In this document: piece by piece, positions 1 through 8,133 of the stretch
Layout: every line of letters starts with the position of its first letter
Position numbering within the stretch: the first letter of the stretch is position 1
Assembly: GCF_004801905.1 (NCBI RefSeq)
Contig: NZ_SSSN01000004.1
Coordinates: 1 to 64,000, forward strand
DNA length: 64,000 nucleotides
Direction: 5' to 3'
DNA from: Orlajensenia flava
Lineage (GTDB): Bacteria > Actinomycetota > Actinomycetes > Actinomycetales > Microbacteriaceae
Notes under the pieces: model-generated
The model's input: only the letters and a program-made list of their open reading frames with translations
What the model was told of the DNA's origin: nothing
The model's database searches: none
Position numbers and translations under genes: made by a program

Positions 1-400
1 CGGGCCGCTCGACGGCGAGCACCTCGATCTCCACGCCGCCCTCGTAGCTGGTCAACGAGAGGTAGGACCGGTTGGCCCGATCGAGCAGCACGGAGAAGTA
101 GAACTCCTGCGCGATCCGCGCACCGCCGGCGACCATGACGCGCTGCACCGTGTGGCCCTTGATGTCGAGGCCGAGGATGGCCTGCGCGGCCTCGAACGCC
201 TCGTCGGGGTTCTTCGCGACCTTCACGCCGCCCGCCTTGCCGCGGCCGCCGACCTTCACCTGCGCCTTGACCACGACGACGCCGCCGAGCTTCTCCGCAG
301 CGGCGCGCACCTCCTCGGGCGTGTCCGCGACGATGCCCGGGAGTACCGGGACCTCGTATTTCTCGAACAGGTCTCTGGCCTGGTACTCGTAAAGATCCAC
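1..400 (-). CDS. sucC: Succinyl-CoA synthetase (ADP-forming) beta subunit, 5' part
   Basis: N-terminal 133 codons of the ATP-grasp beta subunit, which with SucD interconverts succinyl-CoA and succinate with nucleotide phosphorylation in the TCA cycle. The start is a GTG whose product begins [15 protein letters not shown], the usual SucC opening. It continues through the nucleotide-binding segment [15 protein letters not shown] and then [22 protein letters not shown], which resembles the family closely. A GGAAG ribosome site lies about 8 bases upstream of the GTG. The gene runs off the left edge of the window, so the C-terminal two thirds and the expected downstream sucD are not seen. Two short palindromes lie in its leader. 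Confidence 0.95.
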   Translation of the reverse strand, partial: MDLYEYQARDLFEKYEVPVLPGIVADTPEEVRAAAEKLGGVVVVKAQVKVGGRGKAGGVKVAKNPDEAFEAAQAILGLDIKGHTVQRVMVAGGARIAQEFYFSVLLDRANRSYLSLTSYEGGVEIEVLAVERP

Positions 401-466
401 GCTGTACTTCCATTCCGTAACGAGGCGTTGTCGGCGCTTATTGTCGGGGTGATGGCCGCGAAAGTA

Positions 467-480
467 TCTCGATGTCGAGA
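467..480 (-). promoter_or_regulatory. Palindrome TCTCGA-TG-TCGAGA upstream of sucC
   Basis: A perfect 6-2-6 inverted repeat 67 bases upstream of the sucC GTG, in the 148-base gap between sucC and the divergent DUF72 gene. Its size and place fit a dimeric repressor or activator operator controlling sucC. I cannot name the regulator from sequence alone. Confidence 0.4.
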
Positions 481-492
481 GGGAATTGGGCC

Positions 493-506
493 GTAGAGAA
501 CTCTAC
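493..506 (-). promoter_or_regulatory. Palindrome GTAGAG-AA-CTCTAC upstream of sucC
   Basis: A second 6-2-6 inverted repeat, 12 bases beyond the first and different in sequence. It could be an operator for sucC or for the divergent DUF72 gene, whose start is 42 bases away. Confidence 0.3.
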
Positions 507-548
507 TCTCCCTGACTGCGCGGCCCGTTCACGTGGTTCACTGGTGCC

Positions 549-1364
549 ATGGCGCAGGCGCGCATCGGCATCTCCGGGTGGACGTACGCTCCGTGGCGCC
601 GCGTGTTCTACCCGCCTGGGCTGCCGCATCGCCGCGAGCTGGAGTACGCGTCGGGTCAGCTGGGTTCGATCGAGATCAACGGGTCGTTCTACGCCCTGCA
701 GCGCCCGACCAGCTGGGAGCGCTGGCGCGACGAGACGCCGGACGGCTTCGTCTTCTCCGTCAAGGGTCCGCGCTACATCACCCACATCAAGCGTCTGCGC
801 GACGTGCGCGCGGCGCTCGCCAACCTGTTCGCATCGGGCATCCTCACCCTCGGCGGCGAGCTGGGCCCGATCCTGTGGCAACTGCCGGCGACCTTCGCCT
901 ACGACGAAGCCGTGCTCCGTGGGTTCCTGGAATTGCTCCCCCGCACGACGGGGGATGCCGCGGCCCTCGCCGCCGAGCACGACCAACGGATGGAGGGCCG
1001 CACCGCCTTCGCCGTGACCGGGTCCACCCCACTCCGCTACGCCGTCGAGGTCCGCAGCGCGAGCTTCGAGAACGCCGCCTGGCCGAGCCTGCTGCGCGAG
1101 CACGGTGTCGCGTCCGTGACCGCGGACACGGCGGGGAAGTGGCCGTTCATCGATGAGGTCACGGCCGATTTCGCCTACGCCCGCCTGCACGGCGACACCG
1201 AGCTCTACGCCAGCGGTTACGACGAGGCCGGCCTCGACCGCTGGGAAGCGTGGTGCCGCGCGCATCTGGCCGCCGGCCGCGACGCCTACGTGTACTTCGA
1301 CAACGACACCAAGGTGCGCGCTCCGTTCGACGCGATGGCGCTGGCCGCGCGGCTTCAGGGCTGA
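549..1364 (+). CDS. DUF72 domain-containing protein
   Basis: 271-aa soluble protein of the DUF72 family, a TIM-barrel-like family of unknown biochemical role. Recognisable elements are the opening RIGISGWTYAPWRRVFYP, the early EINGSFYALQ strand and the VKGPRYITHIKRL segment. Near the C-terminus YARLHGDTELYASGYDEAGLDRW and YVYFDNDTKVRAPFDA match the family's conserved end. The ATG follows a weak leader; the gene is divergent from sucC and followed 67 bases later by the membrane hydrolase gene. I do not assign an activity. Confidence 0.9.
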   Translation: MAQARIGISGWTYAPWRRVFYPPGLPHRRELEYASGQLGSIEINGSFYALQRPTSWERWRDETPDGFVFSVKGPRYITHIKRLRDVRAALANLFASGILTLGGELGPILWQLPATFAYDEAVLRGFLELLPRTTGDAAALAAEHDQRMEGRTAFAVTGSTPLRYAVEVRSASFENAAWPSLLREHGVASVTADTAGKWPFIDEVTADFAYARLHGDTELYASGYDEAGLDRWEAWCRAHLAAGRDAYVYFDNDTKVRAPFDAMALAARLQG

Positions 1365-1431
1365 CCCCGTAGCCCGCAGCATCGGCCGGCCACTAGCATC
1401 CCGGGTGACTCACAACAACGGAGAGGCCGGC

Positions 1432-3927
1432 ATGCCCGAGAACACCGCAGCCGATGACGTGCTGGAACTGCGCATCCACGGCGTCAACAACATGCCTCCG
1501 TACGAGCTCCTGGATCTCGACAAGGCCGACACCGAGTTGCTCATGGGCGACCCGTTGGGCAGCTTCTGGCAGCCGACGGCCGACGCACTCCATCGCGGTC
1601 GCCAACCCCAGGTCGAGGGCATCGGCCGACGGGCAGTGGTCGACCCGTCCGAGTCTCCGCGCGGATCGGTGCCTCCCGGCATCCACCGCGAGGCGTACTC
1701 ATGGGGCGGAATGGTGCGGACGATGCCGCCGGACGGAGGAAAGGGTGGAGCCGTCCTCGCGGTCCTGGCTCGGGCCTGCTGGACGCTCGTCCTGCCGTTC
1801 TCGATGGCCAACGCCGGAATCTGGGCGTGGCAACTGCCGACGGATCACGCCGGCGCCCGCTTCCGATCCGGCCTCATCCGCATCTTCTGCGTCTTCCTCA
1901 CCCTTCTGCTTGTGATGTCGTTCGCCTCGGTCGCAATGGACATGATCGCCGCGCAGTGCTTCCGCGGAAGCCGTCTGGTCTGCACGGCGCTTCCCGAGGT
2001 GCTCTCCAGCACGGCTCGGTGGAGCGGGGCGCAGCGCGTCGCCGCCGGTTCGCTCGTGCCCATCGCCGTGGTCATCGCCGTGTTCGTGGTCACCGGGGGC
2101 GCGCGACTGCGCTACAACGTCGCCGGAAGCATCCTGAAGCCGACGGCGCAGGACGACGGCGAGCCCCTGCTCGGCCAGCCTCGCTTCTGGCAGACGCGCA
2201 GTGAGACCCACCGGCTGGCCATCACCCACCTCGCGAGCGCGATCGCCTTCGTGGCCATGCTGTGCGGGGCGGCGCTCATCGCGGCCCAGCTGCCGGGCGC
2301 GGGCATCCCGGTGATCGTGGTGTCGGCGCTCGTGCTCCTCGTCGCGCTGGTGCAGGCGTACCTGACCGACACGATGCCGTTCGAGCGGGTCGACGCCTCG
2401 CCGCGGGCCACCGTCACGGTGCTCGGGGCAGCGGTGGCCGTCTACCTCGTCGCCGCCATCGTCCTGGGTTTCGGACCCCACACCGTGCTCGACGGCTACG
2501 CCCTGCGTCAGGCCTTCAACTGGGTGATGGTGACGACGGTCCTGGTGTCGGCACTGCTGATCGCCGCCACCCTGTTCTTCCGCGTGAGTGTCGACCGTCG
2601 CTTCCGCGTCTGGCACGGATTCGGGCCAGCCGTCTTCCTCAGCATGGGCTTCCACGTGGGGCTGATCTGGTCGAGTCTCGTCAACGTCCTCATCGGCAAC
2701 TGGCTCAACGGGGCCCGGTCGGCAGCGTCGCTCGCCCGGGAGGCGCCGGTCGTCGACCCGCGCTGCCTGGAGGCCTACTGTCGAACCGGCAACCCCGACA
2801 TCCGCATCGGCACGTTCTACCCATGGCTGCTCGGCATCCTGCTCATCGCCCTCATCGTCGTGCTCGTCTACCTCGCCATCGGCCTCTCGTTCCGCCGCGA
2901 TGTCGACGACCGCCTCGAACATGAGGAGCGAGCCAACCTGACGCTGCCGCCGACCGAGCCGCGGTCGAGCCTGCAGGGCCGGCTGGCCGGCGAGGTGGCC
3001 AGCAAGCGCGCGGCCGCTGCACGGTTCCATCTCGTCGAACCCGTCCTCGGCGCCCTCATGATCGGCGCGGGGGTCGCCGTGATCCTCACGCTCGGCGCGG
3101 CCTACGGCTCGATTCTGCCGTTGGGGGACATGCCGCCGTGGGTCATCGCGTATCGCACGTTCGTCGTCCACTTCATGGCCCTGTGGATCGGGCTCTCCCT
3201 GGCCACCTGGGCGGTCATCGGACTCGCTGTCATTGCCGGACTCGTCTTCGGCGGCTCGAAGGTCGTGCGTCCGCTGGGCCTCATCTGGGACCTGGCCTGC
3301 TTCCTGCCGACGGCCGGGCACCCTCTGGGAGCGCCGTGCTACACCGAGCGCGCGGTCCCCGAGGTGACCCGGCGCATGATGTGGTGGCTCGATGCGCCCG
3401 CCCAGCATCCGGGCCAGCGGCGCATCGTGCTGGTCGCGCACAGCATGGGCGGCGTGGTGGCCGCCTCGGCTCTGTTCGCCCTCGGCAACGAGAAGAACGG
3501 CGACGACTATCGCGAGAGGGTGACCCTGCTGACCTTCGGAGTGCAACTACGGCCCTACTTCGGCCGCTTCTTCCCCGAGGTGCTCGGGCCGGGAGTCATC
3601 GGCACCGTGCCGTGCCGCGCGCCACGTCTGTGGGCACGGGACCCGTGGAGGAGCGATCGCGATTCGGTCCGCTCCGGGCGGGCGGTCGCCGTCCCTTCCG
3701 CCCTTCCCACGTCGAAGTGGATCAGCCTGTGGCGGGCGACCGACTACCTCGGCTTCCCCGCGGGTTCGACCATTCCCAACGATCGCGATCGCTACGCCCA
3801 GGAGGTCGACGCGGGCGGATACGTCGGTGCGGTCGACACCCACAGTTCGTACATGCGAACCCCCGTCTACCGATCGGCGCTCGGTGAACTGGCCGAGCTG
3901 CCGCCGCGGGCGCCCGGCGCCCCCTAG
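1432..3927 (+). CDS. Large polytopic membrane protein with split alpha/beta-hydrolase motifs
   Basis: 831 aa starting at ATG 1432, preceded by CGGAGAGG; the longer in-frame extension to 1153 overlaps the DUF72 gene and was not used. The N-terminus has LRIHGVNN (residues 13-20), like the strand and oxyanion loop of lipase-like alpha/beta hydrolases. About ten hydrophobic segments follow between roughly residues 105 and 620. The last 200 residues are soluble, with a nucleophile elbow VLVAHSMGGVV (Ser671), then WRATDYLGF (Asp771) and VDTHSSYMR (His804), a plausible Ser-Asp-His triad. I infer a membrane-embedded serine hydrolase, possibly a lipase or esterase; the substrate is unknown. Its stop codon overlaps that of the convergent Nudix gene within the sequence CTAG. 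Confidence 0.75.
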   Translation: MPENTAADDVLELRIHGVNNMPPYELLDLDKADTELLMGDPLGSFWQPTADALHRGRQPQVEGIGRRAVVDPSESPRGSVPPGIHREAYSWGGMVRTMPPDGGKGGAVLAVLARACWTLVLPFSMANAGIWAWQLPTDHAGARFRSGLIRIFCVFLTLLLVMSFASVAMDMIAAQCFRGSRLVCTALPEVLSSTARWSGAQRVAAGSLVPIAVVIAVFVVTGGARLRYNVAGSILKPTAQDDGEPLLGQPRFWQTRSETHRLAITHLASAIAFVAMLCGAALIAAQLPGAGIPVIVVSALVLLVALVQAYLTDTMPFERVDASPRATVTVLGAAVAVYLVAAIVLGFGPHTVLDGYALRQAFNWVMVTTVLVSALLIAATLFFRVSVDRRFRVWHGFGPAVFLSMGFHVGLIWSSLVNVLIGNWLNGARSAASLAREAPVVDPRCLEAYCRTGNPDIRIGTFYPWLLGILLIALIVVLVYLAIGLSFRRDVDDRLEHEERANLTLPPTEPRSSLQGRLAGEVASKRAAAARFHLVEPVLGALMIGAGVAVILTLGAAYGSILPLGDMPPWVIAYRTFVVHFMALWIGLSLATWAVIGLAVIAGLVFGGSKVVRPLGLIWDLACFLPTAGHPLGAPCYTERAVPEVTRRMMWWLDAPAQHPGQRRIVLVAHSMGGVVAASALFALGNEKNGDDYRERVTLLTFGVQLRPYFGRFFPEVLGPGVIGTVPCRAPRLWARDPWRSDRDSVRSGRAVAVPSALPTSKWISLWRATDYLGFPAGSTIPNDRDRYAQEVDAGGYVGAVDTHSSYMRTPVYRSALGELAELPPRAPGAP

Positions 3928-4466
3928 CCGAGGCGCCCGAGTGCGATCGCCGCGTACATCAGCGCGGCGACCGTCTCGCCGTCGGTGATGGTGCCATCGG
4001 CGATCATCCCCATCAGGCGGGTCCACGGCACGGCGCGGACGTCGGTGACGCCCTCCTCGAGCTGCCCACGGCCCTCGTCTGCCGACATCCGCAGGTCACG
4101 AGCCAGGAACACGGTCTCGGGCGCCCTGCAGATGCCGTTGAGCGCCGTCATCCGCCCGATCCGCTGCCACGATTCGGCTTCGTATCCGGTCTCCTCCGCG
4201 AGCTCGCGCTGGGCTGCGCTCAGCAGGTCCTCGCCGTCGCTGCCGCCGGCCGGCACCTCCACGGACGCGCCGACCGTGTGTCGATCGACGGTCACCAGGA
4301 TCACCTCGTCGGCCTCGGTCATGGCGACGATGAAGACAGCCTCATTACGCACCTCGACGACGCCGTAGATGCCCTGTGATCCATCGGGCCGGGTGACCTG
4401 GTCCTCCGAAACGACGATCCAGGGGTTCTCGTAGACGGTCCGCTTCGAGGCGATCGGCCAGGTCAC
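3924..4466 (-). CDS. Nudix hydrolase (ADP-ribose pyrophosphatase-like)
   Basis: 180-aa cytosolic Nudix protein that probably hydrolyses a nucleoside diphosphate linked to another moiety, such as ADP-ribose. The Nudix box lies at about residues 74-97: VPAGGSDGED, then RELAEETGYE, giving the catalytic REUXEEXGU core. The spacing between the first conserved Gly and the following Glu is one residue shorter than the textbook box. The GTG start overlaps the pcrA stop as GTGA, so it is the second gene of a pcrA-nudix unit and probably translationally coupled. The substrate is not determinable from this sequence. Confidence 0.88.
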   Translation of the reverse strand: MTWPIASKRTVYENPWIVVSEDQVTRPDGSQGIYGVVEVRNEAVFIVAMTEADEVILVTVDRHTVGASVEVPAGGSDGEDLLSAAQRELAEETGYEAESWQRIGRMTALNGICRAPETVFLARDLRMSADEGRGQLEEGVTDVRAVPWTRLMGMIADGTITDGETVAALMYAAIALGRLG

Positions 4467-6937
4467 GCGATCTTCTCGATCGGTGCGATCTTGATGAGCA
4501 GCTTCTTGGGGCCGGCGGCATCGAACTGCACGTGGGCCACCCGCTTGCTGCCCTCACCCGTGACCTGGGTGACGCGACCGTCGCCGAAGTTGGCATGCCG
4601 GATGCGATCGCCGGCCACCAGCTCGAGGTCGCCGTTGTCACGGACCTCCGCCGTGATGCGGTTGGGCCACTCGGTCTTGGGCTTCAGTCCCGGCGTCGGA
4701 GCGTCACGGAACCCGCCGCCGATGCCGGGGCCGAGGCTCCGACCGTCGCGACGGGCGTTGAGGGCGCGCGGCTGCGTTCCACCGCGCGAGTTGGCCATGC
4801 CTGGCGACTGCCGCCAGTCGATGAGCTCGGCCGGGATCTCCTGCAGGTAGCGGCTCGGCATGGCCACCGAGGTGTCACCGAACTGAGACCGGGTCATCGC
4901 CAGGGAGAGGTGCAGCCGCTTCTTCGCGCGCGTGATTCCCACGTAGAACAGGCGGCGCTCTTCCGCGAGCCCGCCGGGCTCGTTCGTGCTCATCTTGTGC
5001 GGCAGCAGCTCCTCCTCGATTCCGGTGAGGAACACCGCGTCGTACTCGAGGCCCTTCGCGGTGTGCAGCGTCATCAGCGAGACGGTGCCCGACGAGTCGT
5101 CAAGCTCGTCGGCGGCGGCGACGAGGGAGACCTGGGTGAGGAAGTCGACGAGCGTCGCGCCCGGGTTCTCGCGGTCGAAGTCCTTGGTCTGCGCCACGAG
5201 CTCCTCGACGTTCTCGGCTCGCGTCTCGTCCTGCGGGTCCCGGCTGGTGCGCAGGGTCTCGTGCAGACCACTCTCGGTGACCAGGAAGGTGAGCAGGTCG
5301 GAGACGGATGTCACGCCCGCCGGATTCTCGGGGTCGACCTTGGCTGCGCTCTCATCGAGCACGGCGGCCAGCGCGAGGATGGCGGTGGTCACCTTCGGCC
5401 CGAGCCCGAGCGCCCCCGCCGAGCGCATCGCCTCCCGGAACGAGATCTCGTTCGTCTCCGCGAACGACTGGAGGGCGGTCTCCGTCGCGGGTCCGATCCC
5501 GCGCTTCGGGGTGTTGAGGATGCGTCGCAGGGCGAGCTCGTCGATCGGGTTGGCGACGGCGATGAGGTAGGCCATCGCATCCTTGATCTCGGCACGCTCG
5601 TAGAACTTGGTGCCACCGACCACCCGGTAGGGCAGTGCCGAGCGCACGAAGATCTCCTCGAGCGGCCTCGTCTGCGAGTTCACCCGGTAAAACACGGCGA
5701 TGTCGCGGTACGCCATTCCCGCGCGGTGCAGGGTCTCGATCTCGTCGGCCACGAACTGGGCCTCGTCGTGCCCCGAGTAGCCGGTGTAGCCGACGATCTT
5801 CTCGCCGTCGCCGACCGTCGTGAAGAGGTTCTTGGCCTTGCGGTCGAAATTGTTCGAGATGACGGAGTTGGCCGCCGAGAGGATGTTCTGGGTCGAGCGG
5901 TAGTTCTGCTCGAGCAGCACGACGCTCGCGCCCGGGAAGTCCCGTTCGAACTCGGTGATGTTGCGGATGTCTGCTCCGCGGAAGGCGTAGATGGACTGAT
6001 CGGAGTCGCCGACGACTGTCAGCGAGGCGCCCGGGATGCCGCCGGTCGAGTCGAGCAGGCGCTCGACGTGCAGACCGTCCCGCTGCATCTGCGCCGAGAG
6101 CTCGGCGGTGACGGGCTCGGTGAACTCGCGGATGAGGGCGTACTGGGCGTGGTTGGTGTCCTGGTACTCGTCGACGAGCACATGCCGGAATCGCCGGCGG
6201 TAGAGGGCGGCCACATCGGGGAAGGCGCGGAACAGGTAGACCGTCTCGGCGATGAGGTCGTCGAAGTCCATCGCACCCGCCGCACGCAGGATGCGCGTGT
6301 AGTCGCGGTAGATGGCGAGGAACTCCACCTCCTTGGGGTCGCCCATGTTCGCGTTGCGTGCGAAGGCCTCGTCATCCGTCAGCTCGTTCTTGAGCTTCGA
6401 GATACGGCTCGAGACACCGCCCGGCGTGAACCCCAGGGTGTCGGCGTCCCGCGCCTTGATGATGCGCTTGATGACGGTGCGACTGTCGGCTGAGTCGTAG
6501 ATGGTGAAGGTCGCCGGCAAGCCCATCTTCTGCGCCTCCCGCCGGAGGATGCGGACGCACGCCGAGTGGAACGTCGAGATCCACATGCCGTCGGAGGCCT
6601 GGCCGAGGAGGGCCGCCACGCGCTCGCGCATCTCGGCGGCCGCCTTGTTGGTGAAGGTGATGGCGAGGATCTGGCTGGGCCACGCCTCGCGCGTCTCGAT
6701 CAGTCCCGCGATGCGATGCGTCAGCACCCTCGTCTTGCCCGATCCGGCGCCCGCGACGATGAGCAGAGCCGGGCCGCGGTACTCAACGGCCGCCTTCTGC
6801 GGCGGGTTCAATCCGTCGGTGAGGCGGCCGGAGGGCTTCGGACGCTCGCGCTCACCGTGGCCGGAACCCGGGGCGTCGTGCACGATCATCGGGGCGGTGC
6901 CCTCGGTCTCGGGTGCGGGTTCGTGGAGAGTGCTCAT
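4463..6937 (-). CDS. pcrA: ATP-dependent DNA helicase PcrA/UvrD
   Basis: 824-aa superfamily 1A 3'-5' helicase for nucleotide excision and mismatch-type repair and for removing proteins from DNA. The ATG at 6937 follows a TAGAAT box 10 bases upstream; the open frame extends further but runs into the next gene. Motifs in order are LNPPQKAAV, Walker A GAGSGKTR (63-70), TFTNKAAAEMRERV, Walker B VLVDEYQDTN, VVGDSDQSIYAFRGA, EQNYRSTQNIL, and VSLMTLHTAKGLEYDAVFL, then FYVGITRAKKRL. The C-terminus ends in a Tudor-like module (GDRIRHANFGDGRVTQV) of the kind used by PcrA to contact RNA polymerase. Confidence 0.97.
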   Translation of the reverse strand: MSTLHEPAPETEGTAPMIVHDAPGSGHGERERPKPSGRLTDGLNPPQKAAVEYRGPALLIVAGAGSGKTRVLTHRIAGLIETREAWPSQILAITFTNKAAAEMRERVAALLGQASDGMWISTFHSACVRILRREAQKMGLPATFTIYDSADSRTVIKRIIKARDADTLGFTPGGVSSRISKLKNELTDDEAFARNANMGDPKEVEFLAIYRDYTRILRAAGAMDFDDLIAETVYLFRAFPDVAALYRRRFRHVLVDEYQDTNHAQYALIREFTEPVTAELSAQMQRDGLHVERLLDSTGGIPGASLTVVGDSDQSIYAFRGADIRNITEFERDFPGASVVLLEQNYRSTQNILSAANSVISNNFDRKAKNLFTTVGDGEKIVGYTGYSGHDEAQFVADEIETLHRAGMAYRDIAVFYRVNSQTRPLEEIFVRSALPYRVVGGTKFYERAEIKDAMAYLIAVANPIDELALRRILNTPKRGIGPATETALQSFAETNEISFREAMRSAGALGLGPKVTTAILALAAVLDESAAKVDPENPAGVTSVSDLLTFLVTESGLHETLRTSRDPQDETRAENVEELVAQTKDFDRENPGATLVDFLTQVSLVAAADELDDSSGTVSLMTLHTAKGLEYDAVFLTGIEEELLPHKMSTNEPGGLAEERRLFYVGITRAKKRLHLSLAMTRSQFGDTSVAMPSRYLQEIPAELIDWRQSPGMANSRGGTQPRALNARRDGRSLGPGIGGGFRDAPTPGLKPKTEWPNRITAEVRDNGDLELVAGDRIRHANFGDGRVTQVTGEGSKRVAHVQFDAAGPKKLLIKIAPIEKIA

Positions 6938-6974
6938 GACTGCTGTAATTCTAGGCTCGACCGCCCACAGCGCC

Positions 6975-7988
6975 TCAGTCGGAGCGGCCGTCGCGAGCGA
7001 GCACCGCGAGGTCGGGATGATCGGTGAAGACACCGTCGACGCCCGTCGAGAGGATGAGGTTCCACTCCTCCTCCCATGCTCCGAAGTCGGCGGCACGCAC
7101 GCCGGACCTGAAGGGGGCGGACAGGAAGTGATTCTCGGGCCGGAGCGTCCAGGTGAAGACACGCAGATCGTGCCCGTGCGCCTGCTCGACGAGAGCGAAC
7201 CCGCTCGGCCCCCCCGCCGCGTCCTGTCTGAGGAGCATCGCCTTGTCGACGCTGACGCCCTGCACGCGGGCCCCGAGATTCCGCAGTCCCGTCTCGGTGA
7301 GGAAGTCCGCGTATTTCGGCGCCTTCGAACCCGAGGCGGCCACGGCATCCGCCGGTGAACCGGCCTTCTCGATCAGGAACACGCGCGGCGCACCGACGCC
7401 ATGCTCCCGCAGCTGATCGAGCACGGTCAATTCGAAGCTCTCGATGGTGAGCCGCTCGTCGTCCGTCGCCCAACCCGCCGCGGCTAGTTCGGCCGCGAAC
7501 AGGTCGGCGAGCGGCAGACCGATGGAGTCGAAGTAGGTCGCGTGCTTGATCTCTGCGACCATGCCGATCGAACGTCCGGCATCCTCCGCGTCGACGAGCG
7601 CGAACAGATCGCGCAACCGCAGCAGCGGAAGGCGGTCGTCGAAGCCCGCATTCGACGGCCGGAGCTTCGGGATGCGCTCGCGGGCGCGGAGGGTCGACAG
7701 TTCCGCCCACGTGAAGTCCTCGGTGAACCATCCGTGCAGCCGCTTGCCGTCGACGGTCTTCGCCGTTCTCCGGTCGGCGAACTCGGGATGCGCCGACACG
7801 TCGGTCGTACCCGAGATCTCGTTCTCGTGCCTGATCACGAGCACGCCGTCGCGCGTTGCGACGATGTCGGGCTCCACGGCATCCGCCCCCATGGCGAAGG
7901 CGAGCTGGTAGGCCGACGCGGTGTGCTCCGGCCGATAGCCGCTGGCACCACGGTGACCGATGATGAGCGGATGAGGGCGGCCGACCAT
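6975..7988 (-). CDS. Glycerophosphodiester phosphodiesterase
   Basis: 337-aa GDPD-family enzyme that hydrolyses glycerophosphodiesters to glycerol-3-phosphate and an alcohol. The product opens with LIIGHRGASGYRPEHT, holding the catalytic His and first metal ligands, followed by VEPDIVATRDGVLVIRHEN with the Glu-x-Asp pair and the second His. Later parts include MVAEIKH and a C-terminal GVDGVFTDHPDL typical of the barrel's end. No signal peptide is visible, so it is probably cytosolic. The ATG has a TAGCGT box exactly 6 bases upstream and no Shine-Dalgarno, fitting a leaderless mRNA. glpD, which would use the product, lies 7 kb away. Confidence 0.93.
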   Translation of the reverse strand: MVGRPHPLIIGHRGASGYRPEHTASAYQLAFAMGADAVEPDIVATRDGVLVIRHENEISGTTDVSAHPEFADRRTAKTVDGKRLHGWFTEDFTWAELSTLRARERIPKLRPSNAGFDDRLPLLRLRDLFALVDAEDAGRSIGMVAEIKHATYFDSIGLPLADLFAAELAAAGWATDDERLTIESFELTVLDQLREHGVGAPRVFLIEKAGSPADAVAASGSKAPKYADFLTETGLRNLGARVQGVSVDKAMLLRQDAAGGPSGFALVEQAHGHDLRVFTWTLRPENHFLSAPFRSGVRAADFGAWEEEWNLILSTGVDGVFTDHPDLAVLARDGRSD

Positions 7989-7994
7989 GTTGCA

Positions 7995-8000
7995 ACGCTA
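7995..8000 (-). promoter_or_regulatory. -10 box TAGCGT, leaderless promoter of the GDPD gene
   Basis: TANNNT hexamer separated from the ATG by exactly 6 bases, with no ribosome site between. Transcription would start at or next to the initiation codon. No good -35 box is visible. Confidence 0.5.
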
Positions 8001-8080
8001 GCGTCCGGCCCCGGCCGCCGCTGATCGCCCCGGGCGAACCCGATGCGGATTCTCAGGCCGGCCCGGTAGATTTGCTGGAA

Positions 8081-8097
8081 GCGATTCTCGGAATCGC
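8081..8097 (+). promoter_or_regulatory. Inverted repeat GCGATTC-TCG-GAATCGC in leader of BAX-inhibitor gene
   Basis: A 7-3-7 inverted repeat 37 bases upstream of the ATG, shortly after a possible -10 box TAGATT at 8067-8072. It may be an operator or a leader hairpin. Confidence 0.35.
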
Positions 8098-8133
8098 GCC
8101 CCGTCCCGCCTGAGAGCGAAGGATCACACGCAC

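Noticed and set aside
1699-3546. 615-codon open frame on the minus strand opposite the membrane hydrolase
   Set aside because: Its translation is Arg/Asp/His-rich with no recognisable domain, and it lies wholly opposite a better-supported gene with helices and catalytic motifs. Long antisense frames are expected at this GC content.
4532-6493. 653-codon plus-strand frame opposite pcrA
   Set aside because: No motif is recognisable, it lacks a ribosome site, and pcrA is unambiguous.
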